NCBI GenBank assembly: GCA_013397455.1
Contig: VYZB01000389.1
Location: 664,914-728,913, forward strand
Source of the DNA: Crotophaga sulcirostris
Lineage: Eukaryota; Chordata; Aves; Cuculiformes; Crotophagidae
Reading direction: 5' to 3'
Length of the DNA stretch: 64,000 nucleotides
A program made the position numbers and the translations under genes. Of the stretch, positions 54,671-64,000 are shown piece by piece. Every line of letters begins with the position of its first letter. Within the stretch, counting starts at the first letter, position 1. The notes beneath the pieces are model-generated. The model was given only the letters and a program-made list of their open reading frames with translations, had not been told where the DNA came from and searched no databases.

Positions 54671-54802
54671 GCTCCTCCTTCCTACAAAGGATTTTGAAGT
54701 CTTGTCCAGCACCAGCCTTCCAAAAATGTTCTTGGCTATGAAAATACTGTAATTTACAACTAGTCTAAATTTTATTGAAGGGTGAAGTTTGCTGAAGACA
54801 AA
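54671..54802 (-). repeat. Non-CR1 segment F, upstream flank of this CR1
   Basis: Reverse complement of 45,919-46,060, lacking the 10-bp duplication found there. Here F runs on into unrelated sequence beyond 54,802 without a CR1 junction, so this may be the original genomic context of F or a longer copy of the same transcript. Confidence 0.88.
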
Positions 54803-56309
54803 TATTATACCCTCTGTGGTGGCTCTAGTTTTGTATCTACTGACAATTGTCTGAACAAAGTCACCAGTGGCCTCAAAATTCACAGCTTATCAGATTTAAA
54901 GGCACAGCAAGGGACTTTATTGTACAGTTTAATAACTTGGAGTGCTGAGACAAAATGTGAATGCAGTTTGTAGGGAGTAAAAATAGAAACAGTTAGGTCC
55001 TAATTATCAACAGTCTATAGAAAGGGACCTGTCAGAAATTTCTAACAGTTGTTAAAAAAGAAATCTTTTTTACAGATCAAATTCAAAGGTCTATTGCATG
55101 AGAAGCCCTCTCTCGAGGGGCTGTGCCGATTTGTGGATTTACAATGAATTGTTGTTCCCCAGGTGAATCAAAGGAAGGGGCTGCTCCCCACATGGTTCGC
55201 AAGGCAATACCCAGTTTTCTCCAGTGGGCAGAATCCTGGTGTAGTGGAAGGATGGCAAAATGTCTATTAGACATGCAACACACCTGGGAGCTCTTTGAGA
55301 TTTGAATTCTGCCCAAGTTTTAGGCTTTTGTCCTTAATATTTTGGTCTATTCTTGTGTAGTAACTGCAGATAGAAAAAAAAAAACAAACAAAAAAACCCC
55401 AAACACAGAATAACAAGGCGTGAGCCCAGCCAGACACAAAAACAAAGAATTGAAACTGGTGACAAATAAAGAAACTTTTTCTAAGCTGTGCGAGGAGAAT
55501 GGGAAAGCCAAAGACCACACCCATGCAGAAGAAAATGGTCATTCTTTGAGTGCATCAAGTTCTTCTCTATACAATGACATTTCCAAACAGTATCTCCTTA
55601 ATTTCTAATTAATGAAAAGCCTAAATAGGAATAATTTAAAACATGATATTTTTTACAGACTTTACAGGTGCCACATACTATGCTAGCAGTTTTATGATGA
55701 AGAAGATGACAAAACATTCTTAGGTATCAGGAAGGGGCAGAGTAAAACACTTGAACAAAAAGGGAATAGATACATACATTGTCACACATGCAAAAAATTT
55801 ATGAGAGGAATTCTATGTTAAAATAAGGCTATTTACAAAATCCAGACTAAAGCACGCTATTCTGTCAGTTAAATTATGCATCTGAGATAACATCAAGCAT
55901 TTGTGAAAAATTCATCTGTTCCTGCACAGACTTATTTAGCTACATCTTAAAGTGCATTTTTGTGCTGTCCAATCTGATGCAACTGCCCAGCCTAATGCCC
56001 AATATTTTTTAAAAAAATAACCTTGAGGTCCCAGATGAAGGAAAACCTAGTTGTGTTACTAAGCATTTATTTCCATGTTAAACGCTTGTGACCAAAATTA
56101 TGACTGACTTTAGTACCAGATTTTGGGTGTCTGTGGCCAGATACTGGCCGTGGAGATGCAGAGTCTCCTCTGAGGATACAGCTGGGTCCAGTCTTTGCTC
56201 TTGGAGCCCGACTGCAGGGCATGGCTGAGCCCCTCAGTGGGCCTGGTGGCATCTCAGGAAAAGCATATTTAGGAAAGGCAAAATGCTGAGGGTGTTGGGG
56301 CTGGTTGTG
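54803..56309. other. Unique sequence, possible old tRNA-like piece
   Basis: No gene is seen. It contains an A/C-rich tract at 55,372-55,405 and a possible tRNA-derived SINE remnant at 55,235-55,315. The G+C content rises toward the LTR from about 56,110, and the LTR may start there. Confidence 0.5.
55235..55315 (+). repeat. Possible ancient tRNA-derived SINE fragment
   Basis: TGGTGTAGTGGAAGG at 55,237 resembles a polymerase III A box, and GAGATTTGAATTCTG at 55,297 resembles a decayed B box, at a spacing of about 55-60 bp. The rest is too diverged to place in a family such as MIR or other CORE-SINEs. May be chance. Confidence 0.25.
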
Positions 56310-56740
56310 CCAACAGGAACCGTAGCCATAGAGGGCCCACACTGGAACAGGGAAACTCGTGAGGAGGAAGAAGCAGCAGGGAGGAACCCTTAAGGAGAGA
56401 TCACAGCCTCTCAACCTCCTGCACTGCTTGGGGCCAGGGGATGTAGAGGGATGGGAGTGAATGAGTGAAGTTGAGCCTGAGAAGAAACGTGGGGTGGGAT
56501 GAAGCTGCTCGAGTTTTCATCTGCTTTTCTCACTACCTAAATCATTTTTAATTGGCAATAAATTAATTTGTCCCAATTCAAGTCTGGTTTGTCCTTGACA
56601 ATAGTTAGTTAGTGATGTCTCTGTCTTTATCTCAACCCGTGAGCTTTTTCATTTTATTTTCTCCCCCTTCCTGCTGAGGAGAGTGGACTGAACAAGCAGC
56701 TGGGTGGTCACCAGGCAGCTGGCCAAGGTCAACTCAACAT
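56310..56740 (+). mobile_element. Solo ERVL-type LTR (3' part certain)
   Basis: The sequence follows the layout of avian ERVL LTRs. There is a G/A-rich U3 with AGTTGAGCCTGAGAAGAA, a polyadenylation signal AATAAA at 56,557, then the U5-like order GATGTCTCTGTCTTTATCTC, AACCCGTGAGCTTTT, CTGCTGAGGAGAG and an end at TCAACTCAACATACA. No primer-binding site or gag follows, and no internal region was recognised before it, so it looks like a solo LTR. The 5' boundary is uncertain and may be as far left as about 56,120. The 115-codon minus frame here is antisense to the LTR. Confidence 0.75.
56557..56562 (+). promoter_or_regulatory. LTR polyadenylation signal AATAAA
   Basis: Canonical hexamer in the R-region position of the ERVL-like LTR. 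It could still act as a cryptic polyadenylation site for plus-strand transcripts. Confidence 0.55.
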
Positions 56741-58751
56741 ACATTGACATGGAAGATACAGACCTTATCATCAGACTCTTGACTTTGCACATCTGTTTGT
56801 GATCTGCTTACCTAATAGCAAATGTCAACCCCTGTTTCTGTTTGTTGCATTCTTTCCAAGGTCAACATATACATAAAACTTTTTGTGCCATATGCAGTCA
56901 TTCAAACGGGGATGCCTCCAAGAGAAACTTTGTAGAGACTTCTACAGTACAGTGCTTCATCAGCATCCTTACCATTTGTTCAATCCTACCTGATAAAATA
57001 GTAAAATCAATTTATATAACCATAACAGCCAGTGTACTTCACTGAGTATTAGCAAGCATACACGTCTTGTACACTGGTAATTAAAATAGGCTTGCTGCCT
57101 AGGACAGAGAGACTAAAACATAATATTTTAAAAATCTCACAATTCCCAGATAATGAATTTTTAAAATTTAATTTACAGAAATTCTATTTTTCTTTCTATA
57201 TTTAAAAAAAAAGATTAATAATATGCTCATTAACCTAGGAATGATTTAGTTCTATCTGCACTCTTATTGCTGCTAGGAGTGACTGCGACTGGGACATGGA
57301 ATCCTTATAATGATATAATGAAAAGAGTGAACCTATTTTCAAAGTCTCTTCACACTTGTTTCCTAGCATTTTATTTTCATGCTTTGCACATCATGCTTTT
57401 TTCTTCACCTCCAGAGCATCATGTATTTATTACAGTTAAGTAATCAGTGCCTTTATTCTCTAATCTACTGGGTTGTAGCATTTTAGTCTTTATATAAAGT
57501 GAAGAGTCTATCAAGCTAAGATCAGATTATTAGAGTACATTAGATATTCTGCATAATTATGGGCCCTATGGAAGGCTAAGAGGGATAACGCATTACGAAC
57601 CTCATTTACTAGGGGTTATTTTTTTATTACATAAATGAAGCTTTCCTTATCTTAAATTGTATCTCAGTAGAATTCTTGCTGAGCTTAAGAACTGTTGGCC
57701 TCTTTTTTAAAGTGAACATTGTTGTACTTTGCTGTGTGTCAGCAAAAGGGTTCTGAAATATAAGGGCTCTCTAGAAAAAAATAGCAAAAGGACCTTCACA
57801 ACTAAGAACCTGATGCTTTATTACTTGTCATGAAACATCAAAGCAAAATAAATAAATTAAAATGATATACCACTGTAGTGAGAATGGCAGCCTGTCATAT
57901 AAATTCAATCCGAAGGATTTAAATTGGTGTTCCACAGTAGCAATAGAAAAAGACAGAATCCAATTAAAACCATGCTGGATTCCAAGGACATTGCGATATT
58001 CACTCTGCTTCTGTCATGTAAAATAAATTTAGTCCTGATTCAGTGCTGAGTGCAAGGAATTAGATTCTGTAATGATCTGTTTCCTCAGGTATTCTGCAGT
58101 ACTACCTTAAAAATACTGTAAAACAGTCAATAAGTTTGCTGAGCCAGGAGATATAGGCATATTTATAATTTAAATTCAACCATTAGGCAAATCATTTTCA
58201 GACCCAGCTTTCAGTCCCTGAATCTACACGCAAAAATGAATCTTAAGCAGTTTTCAGTAGGTGGCACACAGCACACACCCCCAAAAACTACAGGCTATAG
58301 ACAAAGTGCTGCCCATTTAGCTTGGGAAAAAAAAAAAAAAAAAAAAAAAAGACAGGAAGAAAAGCTGCCCATTTGCTTTGGCCTGGCTTCTACACTTTGG
58401 GTTAGAGCAAACTTGAATATGGAAGGGAGAAGGTTTCTCCTCCACTAGGTTCAGCTGGGCATACACAGGAGGAGCCCAACCAGGGCACTGGAATTGGAGC
58501 AGGGAGGGGAGACAGAAATGGGGCAAAAAAGAGGTGGTTCTACCACAGGCACACTCAATCAGATGGCCAAAACCAGAGGGTCTCTCTACAGCAGGGAGTA
58601 AGCCCAAGGACAGCCTTTGGAAGCAGAAGGGACCAGAGCATCACTCTTCTGCACTAGCAGCATTAGAAATGCCAAGTTACTGGAAAAGACGTTATGTACA
58701 AAATAACAGGTGATATGGGGCAGGGGGTGTGTGGGGGAGCATGCATGTGCA
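56741..58751. other. Unique AT-rich sequence with poly-A tract
   Basis: No gene is seen. It holds the A24 run at 58,327-58,350 with flanking direct repeats. The plus and minus frames at 58,236-58,607 are distorted by this run. Confidence 0.5.
58308..58381. repeat. A24 tract between imperfect direct repeats
   Basis: GCTGCCCATTTAGCTTGG (58308-58325) lies before 24 A bases (58327-58350), then GACAGGAAGAAAA, then GCTGCCCATTTGCTTTGG (58364-58381). The repeats agree at 15 of 18 positions. The layout resembles a tiny poly-A insertion with target-site duplications, but a local tandem duplication is also possible. Confidence 0.7.
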
Positions 58752-58863
58752 CACAGTATCACAATATTACAAAGTTGGAAAGGACCTCTGAGGTCATCGA
58801 GTCCAACCTATAACCCAACACTAACACCAACCCACCGTCTAAACCATGGCACTCAGTGCCTCA
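58752..58863 (-). mobile_element. CR1 LINE 3' stub (112 bp)
   Basis: Inverted octamer tail, 3' UTR and the CCATGGCACTCAGTGCCTCA block only. Extremely 5'-truncated. Followed on the plus strand by non-CR1 sequence with a possible retroviral gag remnant. Confidence 0.93.
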
Positions 58864-59114
58864 CACACCCAATTGCTCAGCCCCACACAAATATTGCAGC
58901 AAGAGGAAGCCACTGTAAAAATTGCAAGAGAACAGGTCATGAGGGAAGCCTGACTGCCCAAATCCAACCAGCACACCAACGAAACTGTAGCTATGACACC
59001 ACTGCATTGGCAATTTAACAAGGAAACAGTACCCAGTATGGGAATAAGAACCAGACAGCTATATGGGTGCCAGTGCACTGTCACAGCAGGCTATGTAGCA
59101 ACATCTCCTGTGAT
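58864..59114 (+). pseudogene. Possible decayed retroviral gag (zinc knuckle) fragment
   Basis: The plus strand is open for a while in the frame of 58,881-59,018 and reads GSHCKNCKRTGHEGS, giving the C-x2-C-x4-H part of a retroviral CCHC knuckle (Cys codons at 58,914 and 58,923, His at 58,938). The expected fourth cysteine is not in this frame. A Cys codon followed by proline lies at 58,955, displaced by two bases, which suggests a frame break. A stop follows soon after. The segment is about 250 bp, lies between two CR1 stubs, and has no LTR or pol seen nearby. Chance cannot be excluded. Confidence 0.4.
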
Positions 59115-59190
59115 GTATCACAGTATTACAAGGTTGGAAAGGACCTCTGAGATCATTGAGTCCAACCTATAATCCAACACTAACACCAAC
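59115..59190 (-). mobile_element. CR1 LINE 3' stub (76 bp)
   Basis: One inverted octamer tail unit and the first 60 bp of the CR1 3' UTR, ending at ACTAACACCAAC. One of the shortest recognisable copies in the window, in the same orientation as the stub 250 bp to its left. Confidence 0.92.
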
Positions 59191-62090
59191 ATGTGACATG
59201 GGAGACAGCAGACTTACGCCCCCATAAACCACAGGTGATGTCATGTCCCTATGCATAATCTCATTTTTGTAGGAACTGAGCAAACCTAGGTTCAGTTTTC
59301 ATGAGTAGGTTGTAAATAAGTTGGCTCGTTGGTTCAGTCATGCAAGTTGGTTCCAAATGAGCTACCGCAAGCTCGGTAGTGACTGAGTTACATTAAAATA
59401 GAATAATGCACTGCTTTTAGAGTCTAGGCTGGAAAATGCTTGGATTTGTATGAGGTGGACTTACTGACCTTAGTTGTGGGAATTGCTGGGTGTGGAGTGA
59501 TTACTGCTGTCAGTTTTCCTTTTTGCCTTAGAAGATGTAGTCCGAAGCTTTTTTGTATACTGAGCTAAAGTTGTGGTTTTGTTCCGTTGTCCTTGAACAC
59601 CAATGGTTTCCAGTGTAGCTCTCCTTGTATGATTGAAGGCACTAATCTTTACTAAGTTAAACTTGAAATTAATTATTACGCTTTTCTCGTAAACATTATT
59701 TTTCCTAAAGCCTTTCTTATGAAAAACAATTAAAATAGAAGTAAAACCTCAATTACAGGAAAAAGCATCCGGATAATTTGTAGACTCCTGACTTAAAACA
59801 AAGTTTCTTTGCATGTATTTTGGTCAAAAAAAATGAAAAGCATAAAGCACTAACTACAGGTAAGGTTCTTCAGTGGCTACATACTTAGCTTGACAATGAA
59901 GAATTTGCATATAATACTATACTAATTGTGGTATTATTGCACTACAAAGCAGGTTTCAACAGCTGCAGTGTTTTTCTACTATGTATAAAAATATTTCAGT
60001 ATTATTGAATCTTTGTTTTTTGAGTACCTATATGTATTTCTTAGAAGCAATGAAATAAATACACTTTTTTTCCTATACATAGATCCTACTACAAGTCTGT
60101 CTTCACAAACTGTAGTATTTCTAGCTATGTGGTAATTTAATTCGATCACAAAAGCAGGAGGAAAAAAATAGTTACAGAGATGGTTCTAATCTCCTGGAAT
60201 GCAAGAAGCATGCTTTCAATAGATTTTCTATTTACAGCTATGATTGTTTATTTATTTTTTTAAGTCTTGGACAGCAAATACAGTATACTTCCATTCCATA
60301 CACATATCCACTTAACGAATTGGATTACATGTAATAATGAATGGTGCAAAAAATGTTTTAGCACAGCCACCAGTGGAACTTCTCATTCAAACAATAAACT
60401 GGGATAGAGACTGTATGAAAACCTTGATAATCAAAGAGCTATTAAAAAACAAAGATGAATATTTTTCCTAGTAGGTGATTAATTTAGTTATTGCAGAAAA
60501 ATTAAGTTCTAATGAGTGCTTTTCAATACAAATGTTTTACAGACAGTTCTGAATGCAAGTTCCTACACAGCACACCACTGAATTCAAATACAGTATCATT
60601 GCTTAGATTTATTAACACTACTACGGTGACAAAAAAAAAACATTATAAAAATGCTACTTATGCAGTAACTTTGAGGGAAAAATATATGTTCTATATCTTC
60701 ATTTCAGCATAAAAAAGTCTATCTTTTATCATGCCAATCTGTTACTGCCGCAGTGAAAAACCTCTTTTCTTGAATTAAGTCTTTTCCCTTTATATTCAAT
60801 GACCTTTTCAGAAGTCTCAGGTCGCGAATGATACAGCCTGGTGACCCGAGATTAAAGATCAATGAAAAATAGGCTACATATCTATTCTGCCTCCATTGAG
60901 AAGAGATTTGGCAAAGAAGTGCATAATAGAATTTCCAGGTAAAAGGATAAAACTTCCCTCGCTGTGTCAGGAGGAGGGGAGAGTCCACTTTGCAGAGCTT
61001 AGGCTTAGCCAGTTTCTGAGCAACAGAAATCACTTGGGATCATGGAAAAATCTAGGTTGGTTTTTTTTTCATTTTTAATACCACCATGAAAAAATTTCAC
61101 ACATTCTAATATTTTTTTTCACACTTTCTTAAAGCAAAATTAAAAATACAGTGAACAAAAAAACCATGAGAAACTATTCAGAAGCAATGTCAGTTTTGTA
61201 CATCACCATGTTAAAACATATTGCCAGGCATACACCAGTTCCTACTATCTGAAGAAATTATTTTGTGAAAGACTTAAAAACACAAAACCAAATTACTTTG
61301 ATTTCCAAATTTGAACTGTGATCAATTTGATTCTGAAATTATTTTTTTAAAATTAGAATTTTTTAAGATAAGATAGTAAACTAGATGAATATTTGTTAAA
61401 GTCTTATTGCAGCCTCAAGTGTTTGATATGGATAACTTTTCTGAACACATGATCCATTGCTTGGTCACTGTATCTTATACCAGAAGCAAAACAAACCCAA
61501 AAGAATCCTACAGTCTTATTATCTACTCATAGTTGTTCAAGAACCTGTTCAACCTCAATTTGAAATTTAAGTAGCTCCAGAAATTGGAGGACCCACAGTA
61601 AAATACATCCCCCGACTTCTGAAGTGTTTTCACCAGCTTTTCAATTATCTCTTCTATTCACTTTTTTTCCAATGTATAAATAAGACAGGAATTGCAGAGT
61701 AAGTGAAGTGATAATCTCATATCCCCATAGTCTACTCCAAAGTCAATCTTAGCTAAGCATGGCAGACAACATGTTGGTATTAATTTCTTTTTTTCTATTT
61801 ACTATGGTGAAATATTTAGCATGTTCTACCGTGGTTTGAGGGTTAGGAAAACCTCAGTTAGGGATCACATGTAATAAGTATAATTTCTAATTTGACGTAA
61901 AGAAATCAGATTACATACTTTTTATGCCAGCCCCAGGCTTTTGCAAAACTTTCTTTTGCATACTTTATGCTATGATCACATTTTACACAAACAATGTCTT
62001 CCAAATATTATGCTCTTCCCCTAGAACAGATAAAGACACTTTATCTACAAGTTTTTATAATCTATGAAATTCTCCAATATCTCTCTATTG
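59191..62090. other. Unique AT-rich sequence, no gene seen
   Basis: No exon or RNA gene was recognised. Around 61,534-61,620 a phrase like TCAACCTCAATTTGAAATTT followed by GCTCCAGAAATTGGAGGACC is weakly reminiscent of a very old CR1/L3 fragment. The 104-codon minus frame at 60719-61033 has no recognisable domain. Confidence 0.45.
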
Positions 62091-62205
62091 GATGAGGCAC
62101 TCAGTGCCATGGCTTAGATGATGGGTTGGTGTTAGTGTTGGGTTATAGGTTGGACTCGATGATCTCAGAGTTCCTTTCCAACCTTGTAATACTGTGATAC
62201 TGTGA
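62091..62205 (+). mobile_element. CR1 LINE 3' stub (115 bp)
   Basis: A plus-oriented copy beginning at GATGAGGCACTCAGTGCCAT, continuing through TGATGGGTTGGTGTTAGTGT and GGACTCGATGATCTCAGAG, and ending with ATACTGTG tail units. No target-site duplication was obvious. Confidence 0.94.
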
Positions 62206-64000
62206 GATACTAACAGGAAGCACATGGCTGAGTGGAACATTTTCAAACATCAGGAGGTCAGATCAATTGACTGACAGAATCCACATAGAGTTTGACAATT
62301 TTGGAGCTACGTAAAGCTATATTGTGGAACTGCATAAAGACAGTCAAAATATACAATTCTATGTATTCATCATTATAATGAGTGTAACACCGTTCCTCTT
62401 ACATGGCCAGGATGTACAGGAGATATCAGGTGGCCATTGAGATGTATAAACCAACACTTTCCTTTCCCTATATTTGTTGAAGTAAATTTCAAAGGATGAA
62501 TAAAAAAAACCGCAACCAATGAATTGGGTGCAAGCTTACAAGGCCAAAAAAAGAATAAGAATAAGATGCAGCTTATGCATCTCCTGAGCTGTTCCTTTAA
62601 AATCATGCATTATTTCTGTTTATGAAGAAAATGCAAGGAGTGCTCAGCTATCCCAACATTTGACACCTAACTCATATTGGCACCCTCATATGCAAATCAA
62701 AATAGTATGAGTACTTTACCTGTGGGCTGGCAAATACCACAAAGTTCATTGCTACATCAGTTTCTGTTGAACCATAAAACACATCAACACTTACTACATG
62801 GACTCCAATTTTTAAACCTTTAATAATACATTAGCCATGTCCATTTTGAGGAAACTAAATGAATATAAATGTAAAGACCTGAAAGAGAATTTCAAATTAT
62901 GATTGCATGGCTAAGTACTGTAACATTCAAGATTCATATTTTATACTTAGTCACTTTTTCCATCAAAAAAACTGATTTATAATTTAGGACTGTAGCCCTA
63001 CTCTCAAAATATTGGGGTCTTGCATTATAAATCTGACACTTCAAAACTTTCTTTTAAAAACATAAGTTCTTGTACACATTAGAGTCAGATAAAGTCAGAC
63101 TTCAATGGTCACAATGGATAACTATGAACATATTATGATCATGAAAGTATGCTCTAATAATGTAGAAGAAAAAAACAATGAAAATTAAGGACACTTGGAA
63201 ACACACACATTTCAGTAAAGTTACAGTATTGCACTGCAATCATTTCTTTATGGCATTTAGCTAGAGAATTGTTCTTCACTCAAATAACTGTAAAAGGTGT
63301 CTGCCAGATTAATGTGTTTCTGAAAAATGAGGTGCTAATTGAGTGGTTTAGTCTGTAACAGTACAATAGAGCTGAAATTACTACTAGTCCCTTCATGGTA
63401 TATCTCTCATTTCAAAAGATTGCCAGACAGTAATTCTGATGAGTAACCTTGGTAAATAAAACTAAAGGATTCAAGTATTCCCATAGGTAGAGAGAGGACT
63501 GAGAAGTCCTGATTGATTGTTTTACTTCTCCGGTCAGAACTATCTTTAATTCAAAATATCTGGTTTTTTCCCCATTTCGGGACTTTACTTAACATTATTG
63601 TATCTTTTCCACAAAAAATTAATTCAGATCTGTTCTGGTGTATGCAGCCTTTCCTATGACCCTGGCCATGTTTACGGGTTGATTAATCAGAACCAAGTGA
63701 ATAAAGATTTCAGATTAGCACTTCCCTCACATAAAACTAAGTTTGCAAAAAGGTCTTGGGGAAAAAAAAAATAATTAAAAAATGTCACGGTGGTTTTGAT
63801 TAAAGTGAATATTCTTTGAGTTTACAGTCACCGACTCTCACATATGGAAATTACACTTGTCTTAATCTGCTTTCAGAAGACTGGTGTGAATATTCAAAAG
63901 TAATGAAGTAACAAGATTGTTTGTTAACGCCACATAAAAGCGCTAATTATACCTCATTTCCTGCCTACAGCTAAACCCAAGAGACATTGCCTAAGAAATT
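62206..64000. other. Unique AT-rich sequence to the window end
   Basis: No gene or repeat was recognised. The 77-codon minus frame at 62373-62606 has a chance hydrophobic stretch and no recognisable family. Confidence 0.55.

Noticed and set aside
56067..56414. 115-codon Pro/Ser-rich minus-strand ORF
   Set aside because: Lies antisense within or next to the ERVL-like LTR, where higher G+C removes stop codons.
59320..59400. Possible tRNA (GTTGGTTCCAAAT and GGTTCAGTCATG words)
   Set aside because: No acceptor stem or cloverleaf could be formed by eye with the required spacing.
1..64000. CRISPR array, operon or prokaryotic mobile island
   Set aside because: No regularly spaced identical repeats, no ribosome-binding sites and no long ORFs. 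The dispersed repeats are avian retrotransposons.

Overview
The window is vertebrate, almost certainly bird, nuclear DNA. It is AT-rich, has no recognisable protein-coding exon, contains one assembly gap (200 N), and carries many CR1 LINE copies plus an avian ERVL-type LTR. I count 13 segments (12 insertions) of one young CR1 group, about 3.5 kb or 5.5% of the window, whose 3' ends carry an ATACTGTG octamer tail. At least three older CR1 fragments have the more usual TTCTATGATT-like tail. Such CR1 density and similarity would fit a CR1-rich bird lineage such as woodpeckers and their relatives (Piciformes). That is an inference about lineage, not something read directly.

Layout: 1-305 is a CR1 cut by the window edge. 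Further young CR1 3' ends lie at 2.9, 8.9, 13.8, 21.1, 35.2 and 38.7 kb (all minus strand), 45.7-46.5 kb (plus, composite), 54.3 kb (minus), 58.75 and 59.1 kb (minus) and 62.1 kb (plus). Older CR1 pieces lie at 17.1, 42.5 and 52.3 kb. A solo ERVL-like LTR ends near 56,740. A decayed gag-like zinc-knuckle remnant may lie at 58.9 kb and a very doubtful env-like one at 3.8 kb. Simple repeats include (GAAA)15 at 45.0 kb, A24 at 58.3 kb and a 155-bp G/T-only-like tract at 32.9 kb. The rest is unique AT-rich sequence, intergenic or intronic.

No operon, RNA gene, CRISPR array or coherent gene system is present. The open frames are short and are either CR1 reverse-transcriptase tails, antisense shadows of repeats, or chance ORFs in AT-rich DNA. 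The most interesting structure is a composite CR1 at 45,700-46,466. A piece of CR1 lacking its 3' end is fused to a 142-bp non-CR1 segment and then to a CR1 3' end. The same non-CR1 segment sits directly upstream of the CR1 at 54.3 kb in inverted orientation, and the two CR1 parts share private variants. This looks like 5' flank transduction plus template switching during CR1 retrotransposition.
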